From Corynebacterium sp. SCR221107 (GTDB lineage: Bacteria > Actinomycetota > Actinomycetes > Mycobacteriales > Mycobacteriaceae), in assembly GCF_027886475.1 (NCBI RefSeq), contig NZ_CP115670.1:1364001-1428000 (forward strand): a stretch of DNA of 64,000 nucleotides, read 5' to 3'. Positions 35,538 to 44,465 of the stretch are shown here, piece after piece (position 1 is the stretch's first letter; every line of letters starts with the position of its first letter). A model generated the notes under the pieces. It searched no databases, had not been told where the DNA came from, and saw only the letters and a program-made list of their open reading frames with translations. A program made the position numbers and the translations under genes.

Positions 35538-35855
35538 CTAGACGCAGGCGACAGGTTTGGTCGCCCCTGCGATGTAGGCGAGCTTCTTGGCTGGCTTGCC
35601 GGGGAACAGTTCGAAGATGCGCGGGATGTCGAAGCCGCCTACCTTGTTCATGCGGCGCAGCGTCGGCGCGGCATTGAGCTCGAGGAAATCCTTTCGGACG
35701 AAGCGAATGAGCTTCCAGTGCTCGTCGGAAAGCTCATTGATGCCGGCGATGCGGGCAAGCTCGACGGCAAGTTCTTCGTCCCATTCGCTGGGGACGGTGA
35801 GAAAACCCTCGTCGTTGACGGTAATGGGGCGGCCAAGGAAAGTATTGGTGGGCAT
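35538..35855 (-). CDS. TusE/DsrC-family sulfur carrier
   Basis: This 105-residue protein has the DsrC fold and ends AYIAGATKPVACV. The penultimate Cys is the conserved sulfur-carrying residue. The second Cys of true DsrC, about ten residues earlier, is absent, as in TusE. It would accept persulfide from a DsrE-like donor. Its neighbours are sqr (81 bases upstream) and the DsrE-like gene downstream. AGGAGC precedes the ATG. Confidence 0.87.
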   Translation of the reverse strand: MPTNTFLGRPITVNDEGFLTVPSEWDEELAVELARIAGINELSDEHWKLIRFVRKDFLELNAAPTLRRMNKVGGFDIPRIFELFPGKPAKKLAYIAGATKPVACV

Positions 35856-35936
35856 GAGTGCTCCTGATGTCTACTATTGCTGGTCTGTCTTGTCTGGGTG
35901 GCTTATCTGACTAGTTTTCGTGACCGTTTTTCGGGC

Positions 35937-37181
35937 CTAGCGGGTGGCATCAGTTTTTATGTTCTTGCCCGCGGTGGACATATGCGCGCTCACGGGTAGG
36001 GGGAGGCCTCGGATGAGCAGGTTCCAATAGACATGTTCAAATGCGAGCTTGGACAGGTGGTTGAGTTTGGACGGCGCCAGGAGCTTGAGCGGGCCCACCT
36101 TGGCAAGCGGAAACGTGCCAGTCACCGGTTCTTGCTCGTAGTTGAAATCCAACAGCATGGCCTCACCGCGGCCGGATTCGATGAAACAGTTGGCGTGGCC
36201 ATCGAAGGATTCCGGTAGATCCCTGCCTGCGATATCGGCGAGGAGGTTCGGAACGAGCGTGTCGGCCTGGAAGTGAACCACCGACCCTGCCTTGGAAGTG
36301 GGCACGTCTGTTGCATCACCGATACCCCAGATGTCAGGAGAGGCAAGCGATTGCAAGGTGTGCGGGTTGACCGGGAGGAATCCGGCATCATTGCAGAGGT
36401 GGGAATCGGCGATGACTGTCGCCCCACGGTTGGGGGGAACGGTAACCAAAAGGTCGAAATCAACCACCCGGCCGTCGAAGGATGTCAGTTGCCGTCCTGG
36501 GCCATCAACCTCGGCGACGTGGAAGTCGGTGACCACCTTAATGCCGCGGGTGGCGAGGAAGGTGCCGAGCTCTTTTGATGCCACGGGTTTTGTAAACGCA
36601 CCATCTAATGGGGTGACGAAGGTGATGTCTACGTCGAAGCCGCGGCCACGCTTGCGCATGTAGTCCTGAGCTAGCAGTGCAAATTCCATGGGTGCGACTG
36701 GGCATTTGATCGGCATCTCGGAGATATGAACCACGAGGTTGCCCTTCTCGAGCTTCTTGAGAGCAGGCTTGAGCCTCGATGCGCCCTCGAGCGAGTAAAA
36801 CTCGTGGACTGAGTCTGTGTTGGCCAATGCTTCAGCCATTCCAGCAACTTCCTCGGGGGCGGAGTGCGTACCGGTGGCGACGATGAGCTTGTCAAAGCCG
36901 ATCACCTGTCCGGATGCGAGTGTGATCGTATTGGAATCCTTGTCGATCGCGGTGGCTTCATCGATGAGGAATTTGACGCCTGGAAGGTAGCGGTCCCGCG
37001 GCTTGACTACCTGCTTGGGGCGGTATGTGCCGAACGGGATAAAGAGGTAGCCGGGCTGGTAGTGGTGGGCATTGTTTCGGTCGATGACCGTGATCGACCA
37101 GTCGCTTGGTAGGGCCTTGCGAAGCTTGTTCGCAAGCAATGTGCCACCGGTACCTGCGCCGAGAATGATGAGGCTAGACAT
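35937..37181 (-). CDS. Sulfide:quinone oxidoreductase-family flavoprotein
   Basis: This 414-residue FAD enzyme begins SLIILGAGTGGTLLANKLRK, the GxGxxG FAD site. A second binding strand (DFDLLVTVPPNRGA) and DIWGIGDATDVPTSKAGSVV follow. The redox Cys lies in EMPIKCPVAPMEF. It should oxidise sulfide to sulfane sulfur and feed electrons to menaquinone at the inner membrane face. It is first in the operon with the TusE- and DsrE-like genes, behind a CsoR/CstR-type operator, consistent with sulfide or persulfide induction. Confidence 0.88.
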   Translation of the reverse strand: MSSLIILGAGTGGTLLANKLRKALPSDWSITVIDRNNAHHYQPGYLFIPFGTYRPKQVVKPRDRYLPGVKFLIDEATAIDKDSNTITLASGQVIGFDKLIVATGTHSAPEEVAGMAEALANTDSVHEFYSLEGASRLKPALKKLEKGNLVVHISEMPIKCPVAPMEFALLAQDYMRKRGRGFDVDITFVTPLDGAFTKPVASKELGTFLATRGIKVVTDFHVAEVDGPGRQLTSFDGRVVDFDLLVTVPPNRGATVIADSHLCNDAGFLPVNPHTLQSLASPDIWGIGDATDVPTSKAGSVVHFQADTLVPNLLADIAGRDLPESFDGHANCFIESGRGEAMLLDFNYEQEPVTGTFPLAKVGPLKLLAPSKLNHLSKLAFEHVYWNLLIRGLPLPVSAHMSTAGKNIKTDATR

Positions 37182-37221
37182 TGGTGTGCCTTAACGGATA
37201 GAACGTAAGTGAACATCCTCC

Positions 37222-37240
37222 ACTATACCCAGTGGGGTAT
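37222..37240 (-). promoter_or_regulatory. CsoR/CstR-type operator at the sqr promoter
   Basis: On the minus strand ATACCCCACTGGGTAT (37225-37240) is a C-tract/G-tract inverted repeat, running into TATAGT (37222-37227), a good -10. The geometry copies the site at 17577-17595. Sulfide-oxidation genes elsewhere are controlled by the persulfide sensor CstR through such sites. No CsoR-family gene is in the window. Confidence 0.7.
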
Positions 37241-37658
37241 GGCAATGGTGTGTGGTCTCTGGCTCAAGGAACGGGGAACGCGTGGATATCTTATTTGTAG
37301 CTCATATTTTCTAAATGTGCGCTGGAAATATGGCGGCACTTTTCATCTATACAGCGTTATAGGGTAAGTCAAGCCTTCTTTGTCAATGTCAATTGACAGA
37401 CATTCAGAACGTGTATTCGAATGATCCATTACGCTCGTGTTGAGCGGCGAAACCGCCGTGGAAATGGCCACTGTGGCTGTTGTAATGCACGCGCCCGAGG
37501 GCCACTACAGATGCCTATGTGATCTCCATTGATTTTGACCAAGAAGCCTGGGGAATGTCGCAAGGTTTCGCGGGGTCACTCGTCGGTGGCAATGAAGTGG
37601 CCAGGTAGGGCCTGTGCGTCATTGGAAAACGATAAACATGCTGGAAGGAGAATTGAAA
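37241..37658. other. Intergenic region sqr - DUF2786 gene
   Basis: This 418-base stretch holds no gene I can support. It is AT-rich at first and contains a perfect 12-base palindrome TGTCAATTGACA (37387-37398), whose GTCAA/TTGAC core resembles the centre of the NAD-operon palindrome at 38474-38502. Otherwise I see nothing. Confidence 0.5.
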
Positions 37659-38384
37659 ATGGCAAGGCGGATCGACGATGTCAAGGCCAAGGTAAAAAAG
37701 CTGCTGGAGCTAGCTGCCGACCAAGAAGGAAAGCCGGAGGCGGATCGTGCCATGGAAAAAGCCTTTGACCTCATGGCGCGATACGGAGTAGATGAAAGAG
37801 ATCTCACCGCTCCCAATGCTGATGATGAAGTGATCAACCGACGATTTGACATTAAGGGGCCGTATGGCCGCGTGCAGGCGACCTTGTTGGCAACCATCGC
37901 CCGGGCGCTGCATTGTGAGGCAATTCGCCACGTGTGCAAGCGCCCGACCGTAATTTGGGTGATGGTATTTGGGCTCAGGCGTCATGTCGAGCGGGTGGAG
38001 ATGTTGTACTCGCTTTTGAATCCGCGCATGGCGATATTGGCGCAAAAGGTGAGCAGTGATCCCGTGTATGGTTCGTCGCAGCAAACGGCGAGGTTGCGGC
38101 GCTCGTTTATGAACGGATTCATCGCAGAGATGGGACGCAGGCTCACAGTCGCTGAAGAAGCGGTGACTGGCGCCGATGAACGCTTTGCGGTTGCGGTGAT
38201 CAATGATGAGGATCGGGCCAAGATTGCAAGGAACGAATTCTATGGCTGTGGGGACTCGGGCTTTTCTTCGGTGAAATCCACAGCTCGGTTTGATCCAGAT
38301 GCCTATGGCATGGGTGCCTTGGCAGCCCGAAGCCAAGATATTGGTCACGATCGCCTGCCTCAGCGCCCGGCCTTAAGCGGCTAG
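37659..38384 (+). CDS. DUF2786 domain protein
   Basis: The ATG at 37659 follows GGAAGGAGAA and gives 241 residues. The first 40 form the DUF2786 helical unit (KVKKLLELAADQEGKPEADR, AFDLMARYGVD), usual in phage and actinobacterial proteins of unknown role. The rest carries DUF7168-like sequence (ALHCEAIRHV, FMNGFIAEMGRRL). No catalytic motif is evident. It is monocistronic between the sulfur operon and the NAD operon. Confidence 0.78.
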   Translation: MARRIDDVKAKVKKLLELAADQEGKPEADRAMEKAFDLMARYGVDERDLTAPNADDEVINRRFDIKGPYGRVQATLLATIARALHCEAIRHVCKRPTVIWVMVFGLRRHVERVEMLYSLLNPRMAILAQKVSSDPVYGSSQQTARLRRSFMNGFIAEMGRRLTVAEEAVTGADERFAVAVINDEDRAKIARNEFYGCGDSGFSSVKSTARFDPDAYGMGALAARSQDIGHDRLPQRPALSG

Positions 38385-38473
38385 GGGAGGGGATGGCTGG
38401 ATTTCTATGCTGCAGGGCTTGTGGCTCGAGGTTGTCAAAGGCCATTGACTTTCTAAGCGGCAAGGTCTAGCGT

Positions 38474-38502
38474 CTACTTAAAGTCAAATTGACTATAAGT
38501 AG
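38474..38502 (+). promoter_or_regulatory. NrtR/NdnR operator palindrome at the NAD operon promoter
   Basis: CTACTTA ... TAAGTAG with inner AGTCAA-a-TTGACT forms a 29-base palindrome, mismatched at one pair. TATAAG (38494-38499), the probable -10 of the operon, lies in its right arm. The next gene encodes an NrtR-type Nudix regulator, so autoregulation together with repression of nadABC-nadS is expected. Confidence 0.75.
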
Positions 38503-38526
38503 TTTTGAGGGCTGAGGAGACTCAAG

Positions 38527-39321
38527 GTGGCCAATTGGACCAGGCTCAATGTCGCCGAAAGGCGCACAAAGCCACCCACGGTGGCGGTTTCCACCATCGC
38601 TTTTAGCCTGTCAGTGCCCGCCTTCGCGCTGGTGGGTGACAGTGAAGGGCGCACCTTGCCCATGCCAAACGATGCCCGCTGCGCGCCGGGTGCCGCATCC
38701 GATGTGTGGATCCCACTCGTGCGCCGTATCCGAGCGCCCTTTAAGGGAGCGTGGGCACTACCTGGCGGGCCTATTCAGTGGAACCAAACACTGACGGAGA
38801 CCGCGATGCAAACGCTGGTGTCAGCAACCGACATCGAACCTAACTATCTAGAACAGTTGTATTCCTTCGGCTCCGTTGAACGTTCCGCGCAGGCTGAGCG
38901 CCTGGTAACAATTGCCTATTGGGCACAGTACAGCCACGACGACATCACCGCCTGGGGTGAGCGGCAGGCCCCACAAAGCCGTGGTGAGCACGGCGATGGC
39001 AATGTGGCCTGGTTTAGCGTGGATCAACTCCCGGCACTTGCCTTCGACCACGGCGAGATTATCCGTGTAGGCCTCGAGCGCCTGCGCGCGAAAACCACCT
39101 ACTCCGTCGTCGCGCACCGTTTCTTAGGCCCCGAGTTCACCCTCGCCCAGCTTCGCGCCGTCTATGAGGTCATTCTTGAACGCCGCATAGACCCGGCCAA
39201 TTTCCGCCGCCAAATCCTGGCAAGCAAGACGGTCGAAGAAACTGGGAACCGTCAAACCGGCTCCAAACACCGGCCCGCCAAGCTGTACAGATTTGCCCCA
39301 CGAAGTGACGGTTTTGGCTAA
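38527..39321 (+). CDS. nrtR: NrtR/NdnR-type Nudix transcriptional regulator of NAD synthesis
   Basis: This 264-residue protein has an N-terminal Nudix-like domain (about 20-175: LVRRIRAPFKGAWALPGGPI) whose catalytic box REx2EExGU is degenerate, so it senses rather than hydrolyses. A C-terminal winged helix follows (about 190-262: FTLAQLRAVYEVILERRIDP; NFRRQILASKTVEE). Such regulators bind NAD-derived metabolites and repress NAD genes; the C. glutamicum counterpart is NdnR. GTG start, with GAGGAG ten bases upstream. nadA follows after 61 bases. Confidence 0.9.
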   Translation: MANWTRLNVAERRTKPPTVAVSTIAFSLSVPAFALVGDSEGRTLPMPNDARCAPGAASDVWIPLVRRIRAPFKGAWALPGGPIQWNQTLTETAMQTLVSATDIEPNYLEQLYSFGSVERSAQAERLVTIAYWAQYSHDDITAWGERQAPQSRGEHGDGNVAWFSVDQLPALAFDHGEIIRVGLERLRAKTTYSVVAHRFLGPEFTLAQLRAVYEVILERRIDPANFRRQILASKTVEETGNRQTGSKHRPAKLYRFAPRSDGFG

Positions 39322-39382
39322 GCCCAACGCCGTCACACCTCAGCCATCCCCACTCCCTATCCTGCCTTCCAAGGAGACCGTC

Positions 39383-40729
39383 GTGACCAGCGTCCAAGAA
39401 CTCATCAATGCCGCAGCACACAAAGAACAGGCCACAGCTGCATCGCACAGCGCTCACCAGACTCGTGCCGGTATTAGCTTGCCCATCTTCACTGCTACCT
39501 TTCCCTCTGGTTTATCTACCTGTGACAACGAACTGGCAAAGGACCCGTGGCAGGTTGATCAGGACCATTCCTACGGTCCTGGCGCATCCATCCACGACCC
39601 ATTCCCAGCGCAGGCGCCACACCAGGGGCAACTGCCTTCACGCTACACCGAGGCAAGTGTCGAGGAGCTTGAGGAGATGATCCGGGAGGCCAAGGCACAC
39701 CTTGGCCAGCGGGTAAAGATCCTCGGACATTTCTACCAACGCGATGAAATCATCCAGTTCGCTGACTTCGTCGGAGATTCCTTCAATCTCGCACAGGCAG
39801 CAAAACAACACCCAGAAACAGAAGCCTTTGTCTTCTGTGGGGTGCATTTCATGGCGGAGACCGCCGATATTCTTTCCACCCCGGATCAGGCAGTCATCCT
39901 TCCCAACCTCTCGGCAGGCTGCTCCATGGCCGACATGGCCACCATCAGCCAAGTCGAACGCTGTTGGACCGAGCTTTCCAGCTGCCTTTCCTCCGTCGAG
40001 TCGAAGTCGGAGAAGGCGCCGCTGGTTCCGGTCACCTATATGAATTCCTCGGCGGCAATCAAGGCATTTTGTGGACGAAACGGCGGCATTGTCTGCACCT
40101 CTTCCAACGCGCGAACGGTGCTGGAGTGGGTATTCGAGCGCGGGGAGCGAGTGGTCTTCTTGCCGGACCAACACCTGGGGCGCAACACCGCAAAGGCGAT
40201 GGGGATTGCTGAGGAAAACATCATCACGTGGAACCCCCACCTGCCTCTGGGGGGAAACACCCCTGAAGCCATCGAGCAGGCCAAGGTGATTGTATGGAAT
40301 GGATTCTGCTCCGTTCACAAGCGCTTCACCGTTGCCCAGATTGACCACGCCCGGGCGCAGTTTCCGAACGTGCGCGTGATCGTTCATCCGGAATGCCCGG
40401 CACCTGTCGTTGAGGCCGCAGATGTGGCAGGCTCCACCGAGCTCATCCGCAGGGAGGTAGAGGCCTCCCAACCAGGCGACGTGCTCGCCATCGGCACCGA
40501 AATTAACCTCGTCAACCGCCTTGCTGATCAATATCCGGATCGCACCATCTTCTGCCTCGACCCAGTAGTGTGCCCATGTTCGACGATGTATCGCATTCAC
40601 CCCGCCTACCTAGCGTGGACCCTGGAATCACTCGTAGAGGGGAAAACCCCCAATCGGATCACTGTGGACGACGGTGTCGCCACCGATGCCCGCATCGCGC
40701 TGGAACGCATGCTCGCCGCTCGCCCCTAG
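39383..40729 (+). CDS. nadA: Quinolinate synthase A
   Basis: NadA condenses iminoaspartate with dihydroxyacetone phosphate to quinolinate on a [4Fe-4S] cluster. The GTG at 39383 follows AAGGAG by six bases and gives 448 residues; the N-terminal 110 are a poorly conserved extension typical of corynebacteria. Conserved parts include KILGHFYQRDEI, FCGVHFMAETADIL, LPNLSAGCSMADM, VIVHPECPAPVVE and a late VVCPCSTMYRIHP; cluster Cys are visible in these. It is the second gene of the NAD operon; nadB follows after 27 bases. Confidence 0.94.
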   Translation: MTSVQELINAAAHKEQATAASHSAHQTRAGISLPIFTATFPSGLSTCDNELAKDPWQVDQDHSYGPGASIHDPFPAQAPHQGQLPSRYTEASVEELEEMIREAKAHLGQRVKILGHFYQRDEIIQFADFVGDSFNLAQAAKQHPETEAFVFCGVHFMAETADILSTPDQAVILPNLSAGCSMADMATISQVERCWTELSSCLSSVESKSEKAPLVPVTYMNSSAAIKAFCGRNGGIVCTSSNARTVLEWVFERGERVVFLPDQHLGRNTAKAMGIAEENIITWNPHLPLGGNTPEAIEQAKVIVWNGFCSVHKRFTVAQIDHARAQFPNVRVIVHPECPAPVVEAADVAGSTELIRREVEASQPGDVLAIGTEINLVNRLADQYPDRTIFCLDPVVCPCSTMYRIHPAYLAWTLESLVEGKTPNRITVDDGVATDARIALERMLAARP

Positions 40730-40756
40730 AACCTAAAGAATCGCAGCAACTTTTCC

Positions 40757-42358
40757 ATGACGAAATTAACCTCGCAGACAAGCATCATTGTCGTCGGCGC
40801 CGGCGTGGCAGGACTGAGCGCAGCATTAACGGCCGCCAACGCGGGCGCCCACGTGGCGCTTGTATACCCGGGGCCTTCGATTGTTGACTCCGAAGGAAGC
40901 ACCCAACTTGCCCAAGGCGGCATCGCCGCGGCCATTGACAAGCAGGACTCATTCACCTCGCACCTGCATGACACTCTCGGCGCCGGCGCGGGACTTGTGG
41001 ACCCACAGGCTGCCTTGATCCTTACCAAGCAAGGAGGAAAACTTGTCCGCAAGTTGATCAAGGCCGGTTTTCCCGCTGATCGACACGGCGACGGGACACT
41101 CGACCAAGGGCTCGAAGCAGCACACAACTTCGCCCGCATTGTCCACGCCGCGGGCGACCAAACCGGGCTCATGCTGCACCGCTTCCTCATCGGCGAAGTA
41201 ACCAAACACCCCGGCATCGCCCATTACCCAGGTCGCTCACTTATTGAACTCATCGTCGCCGACGGCACCGTGGCCGGCATTACCGTTGCAGCAGCGGGCG
41301 CGGAACATCCCATGCTTGCCGACGCGGTCATTCTTGCCACCGGTGGCTATTGCGGGGTGTATTCACGATCCACGGGCGCGCCGGGGGCGGATGGCTGTGG
41401 AATACTCGCTGCGGCACGAGCAGGGGCTGTCATTGCGGATATGGAATTTGTGCAGTTTCACCCCACCGTGCTGGAGGGCACGCGACAGTTGATTTCGGAA
41501 GCCGTTCGAGGTGCTGGCGGGGTGCTGCGTGATGATGCCGGACGGCGCTTCATGTTCGATTACGACCCGCGTGGCGAATTAGCACCCAGAGATGTCGTGG
41601 CTACTGCCGTATTCACAACCCGACGCAAGACTGGTGCCAGCGTATTCCTCGATGTCAGTGACATCATCAAGCGGAAGGGGGCCACGGGATTAAACCAAGA
41701 ATTCCCCGGCATTTCCGCCATGCTCGCCGCCGAAGGATATGACTGGGCGCATCAATTCATCCCGATCACCCCGGCGGCGCACTACAGCATGGGTGGCATC
41801 GCAACCGATACCCAGGCGCGCAGCAGCATGCCAGGACTATTTGCCGCCGGTGAAGTGGCAAATACCGGAGTGCACGGTGCTAACCGGCTCGCCTCGAACT
41901 CGCTGCTCGAAGGCCTCGTCTTTGGAGCACGCGCAGCCGAAGGCGCTATCGATTTCGCACACACCAACCGATGGGCGGTCGAACTTGAAAGGCTCGCGCC
42001 AGCCCTCACCGTCCCCCTGCCGGTGGCGAAGGAGCTTTCTGTCGAAGGATCGAGAAAGCAACAAATTCACGACACCATCGACGCCCACGTAGGAATGGAA
42101 AGAAACGCCAGCGGACTCGCCCAGGCAATTCGCGACCTTAATGAATACGCCACTGATGAAGAATCCGGGCACCTCGCAGAAATCGGCCTGATGATCGCAA
42201 CCGCTGCGCTGGCTCGGGAAGAATCCAGGGGCGCCCACCGTCGCAGCGATTTCCCGCAGACCAGTCCCTACCTGGCACGTTCCCAAGCACTGACAGTAAT
42301 TCCAGCGCCTGCGACACAACATAAAAACTCCACAATCACCATTGCAACAAAGGCCTAA
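40757..42358 (+). CDS. nadB: L-aspartate oxidase
   Basis: NadB oxidises L-aspartate to iminoaspartate, the substrate of NadA. The 533-residue flavoprotein starts with the FAD motif IIVVGAGVAGLSAALTAANA and carries STQLAQGGIAAA, MEFVQFHPTVL, the active-site region SEAVRGAGGVLRDDAGRRFM and HYSMGGIATDTQARSSMPGL, followed by a fumarate-reductase-like C-terminal domain. Its presence makes the aspartate route to NAD complete here; C. glutamicum has nadA and nadC but no nadB. nadC starts five bases after its stop. Confidence 0.95.
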   Translation: MTKLTSQTSIIVVGAGVAGLSAALTAANAGAHVALVYPGPSIVDSEGSTQLAQGGIAAAIDKQDSFTSHLHDTLGAGAGLVDPQAALILTKQGGKLVRKLIKAGFPADRHGDGTLDQGLEAAHNFARIVHAAGDQTGLMLHRFLIGEVTKHPGIAHYPGRSLIELIVADGTVAGITVAAAGAEHPMLADAVILATGGYCGVYSRSTGAPGADGCGILAAARAGAVIADMEFVQFHPTVLEGTRQLISEAVRGAGGVLRDDAGRRFMFDYDPRGELAPRDVVATAVFTTRRKTGASVFLDVSDIIKRKGATGLNQEFPGISAMLAAEGYDWAHQFIPITPAAHYSMGGIATDTQARSSMPGLFAAGEVANTGVHGANRLASNSLLEGLVFGARAAEGAIDFAHTNRWAVELERLAPALTVPLPVAKELSVEGSRKQQIHDTIDAHVGMERNASGLAQAIRDLNEYATDEESGHLAEIGLMIATAALAREESRGAHRRSDFPQTSPYLARSQALTVIPAPATQHKNSTITIATKA

Positions 42359-42363
42359 CACTG

Positions 42364-43236
42364 ATGCTTACCCGAGACACGATCACTGATGCCGTCGCCG
42401 CAGCCCTACGCGAGGACGCCCCCTGGGGGGATATCACCGTCGAAGCTGCCATCCCGGAGCAGGCCACGATCACAACCGCCCTTGTCGCCCGTGAGCCTGG
42501 CGTGTTTGCCGGTGGGGAAGTCGTCCGTTCGGCCTTTACTCTCTCTGATCCCCGGATCACGGTAACGGAGCTTGCCACAGAAGGCGCTCGCTTTGTCGCC
42601 GGCCAACGCCTCGCAGTAATCGACGGGCCTGCCCGTGGCGTGCTCACCGCCGAGCGCATCGCCTTGAATTTCTCGCAGCGTATGAGCGCGATTGCCACCC
42701 TTACCTCTCGTTATGTCGACGCCATTGCTGGAACTGGTGCGCGCATCGTGGACACCCGGAAGACAACGCCAGGACTGCGCGCATTCGAAAAGCATGCGGT
42801 CCGCGTTGGCGGTGGCTATAACCACCGATACAGCCTTTCCGACGCCGTGATGATCAAAGACAACCACCTGGCAGCCCTAGGGGTATCAAACCCGAGCACG
42901 GATGGGCAGGCCGTGACCACCGCTTTGCGCACCATTCGAGAAAGAGTCGGGCACACCACCTCAATCATCGTCGAAGTCGATCGCATCGAACAGATCCCAC
43001 CGGTACTTGCCGCAGGGGTCAATAGCATTCTCCTCGACAACTTCAGCCTCGACGAGTTACGTGAGGCGGTCGCACTCATCGACCACCGGGTAGTCGTGGA
43101 AGCATCCGGCAACGTCAGCCTCGAGACGGTAGCCGATATCGCCGCAACGGGAGTGGATGTGATCTCGGTAGGAAAGCTCACCCACAGCTACGGATCCCTC
43201 GATCTTGGCCTTGACGAGCTCACACTCGATCTCTAA
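42364..43236 (+). CDS. nadC: Nicotinate-nucleotide pyrophosphorylase (carboxylating)
   Basis: NadC (290 residues) converts quinolinate and PRPP to nicotinate mononucleotide. The alpha/beta barrel signature VDTRKTTPGLRAFEKHAV and VGGGYNHRYSLSDAVMIKDN hold the substrate Arg, Lys and His residues; later VEVDRIEQ, ILLDNF and VEASGNVSLETV complete the barrel. It lies five bases after nadB and 62 before nadS. Confidence 0.95.
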   Translation: MLTRDTITDAVAAALREDAPWGDITVEAAIPEQATITTALVAREPGVFAGGEVVRSAFTLSDPRITVTELATEGARFVAGQRLAVIDGPARGVLTAERIALNFSQRMSAIATLTSRYVDAIAGTGARIVDTRKTTPGLRAFEKHAVRVGGGYNHRYSLSDAVMIKDNHLAALGVSNPSTDGQAVTTALRTIRERVGHTTSIIVEVDRIEQIPPVLAAGVNSILLDNFSLDELREAVALIDHRVVVEASGNVSLETVADIAATGVDVISVGKLTHSYGSLDLGLDELTLDL

Positions 43237-43298
43237 ACGCTTGGCTTCACAAGCGACAGCAGAAATTCGCCAACACATCACCGCAGGCAAGGAAAATA

Positions 43299-44465
43299 AT
43301 GGTCGACATAACCGGGGGGTACCTCGATGCCTCGGCAACCGCGCCGCTTCGTCGCGAAGCACTCGCAGCGGTGAACCGAGTATGGGCACACGGGCAAGCA
43401 AACGCATCCAGCGTTCACTCCGCCGGGCATCTGGCCAAATCTGAACTCGACCGTGCGCGCTCCATCGTCGCCCACGCCTTTGGAATCCACGAAGACGCCG
43501 TGGTCTTTACCTCCGGAGGAACAGAAGCCAACAACCTCGGTATTATCGGACAAGCATTAGCAACACCGCGCGGCAAACACCTTGTGACCACCAGGATCGA
43601 GCATTCCTCGGTGCTGGAATCCTGCCGCTTCCTTCACCGAGTACACGGCTTTGACATCTCCTATATTGACGTTGACCACCATGGGCGCCTCATCGAAGCA
43701 TCCCTCGAAAAGGTCATCCGGCCCGACACCACCCTCATAGCAGTCGGTCTGGCAAACAGCGAGGTTGGCACCGTGCAAGATTGCAGCATGCTTGCCGACG
43801 TCGCCAGCGCCCAACACCTACCGCTGCACATCGACGCCGTCCAAGCAGCACCAGCTTTGCCCATAAACCTCACAGAAGGCGGATGGCCAGGATCGGCGGT
43901 TTCCTCAATGGCCATCGCCTCCCACAAATTTGGCGGACCCCAAGGAATGGGCGCACTGTTGCTGCCACAAGACCTGCCACTTGAGCCGATCATTCATGGC
44001 GGAAACCACGAAGGCGGCCGACGCGCGGGGACAGAAAACGTCGCCGGAGCGGCAGGGTTTGCAGCAGCAGTTCACACAGCAACCGAGTCCATCGGAAGCA
44101 ATGCGTTAAGCCTCATCCGCAGCCGCGACAGCCTCATCAACGCTATTTTGGCCGCCATCCCATCCGCAGAGCTCACAGGGCATCCCAGCGAACGCCTCCC
44201 CGGTCACGCAAGCTTCATCTTCAACGGACTCAGCGGCGAATCCCTGCTCGTTGCGCTCGACACCGCAGGATTTGCCGTCTCCACCGGATCGGCCTGCAAG
44301 GCCGGAAGTGCTGAAGCATCCCCAGTGCTCATCGCCATGGGATACACAAACGACCAAGCCAAATCCGGCCTGAGATTCAGCCTGCCCGCACCACTGGGCG
44401 AGCGCACGCAAAAACGCATCGTCGACATCCTCAAGGAGGAAACCGAAAGAAGAACGAAAGGCTAG
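43299..44465 (+). CDS. nadS: Cysteine desulfurase of the NAD operon (NadS type)
   Basis: This NifS-like PLP enzyme of 388 residues has TSGGTEANNLGIIG for PLP binding, the Schiff-base lysine in MAIASHKFGGPQGMG, and the catalytic Cys loop STGSACKAGSAEASP. It removes sulfur from cysteine, probably to build the [4Fe-4S] cluster of NadA, as its operon position implies. AAGGAA precedes the ATG. Its last four bases overlap the convergent D-serine dehydratase gene, so no terminator separates them. Confidence 0.92.
   Translation: MVDITGGYLDASATAPLRREALAAVNRVWAHGQANASSVHSAGHLAKSELDRARSIVAHAFGIHEDAVVFTSGGTEANNLGIIGQALATPRGKHLVTTRIEHSSVLESCRFLHRVHGFDISYIDVDHHGRLIEASLEKVIRPDTTLIAVGLANSEVGTVQDCSMLADVASAQHLPLHIDAVQAAPALPINLTEGGWPGSAVSSMAIASHKFGGPQGMGALLLPQDLPLEPIIHGGNHEGGRRAGTENVAGAAGFAAAVHTATESIGSNALSLIRSRDSLINAILAAIPSAELTGHPSERLPGHASFIFNGLSGESLLVALDTAGFAVSTGSACKAGSAEASPVLIAMGYTNDQAKSGLRFSLPAPLGERTQKRIVDILKEETERRTKG

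Noticed and set aside
36033..37112. Plus-strand frames opposite sqr
   Set aside because: Antisense shadows of the flavoprotein gene.
37387..37398. Perfect palindrome TGTCAATTGACA as a second NrtR site
   Set aside because: It has the GTCAA/TTGAC core but lacks the outer arms of the 38474-38502 operator and is not next to an NAD gene; kept only as a note.
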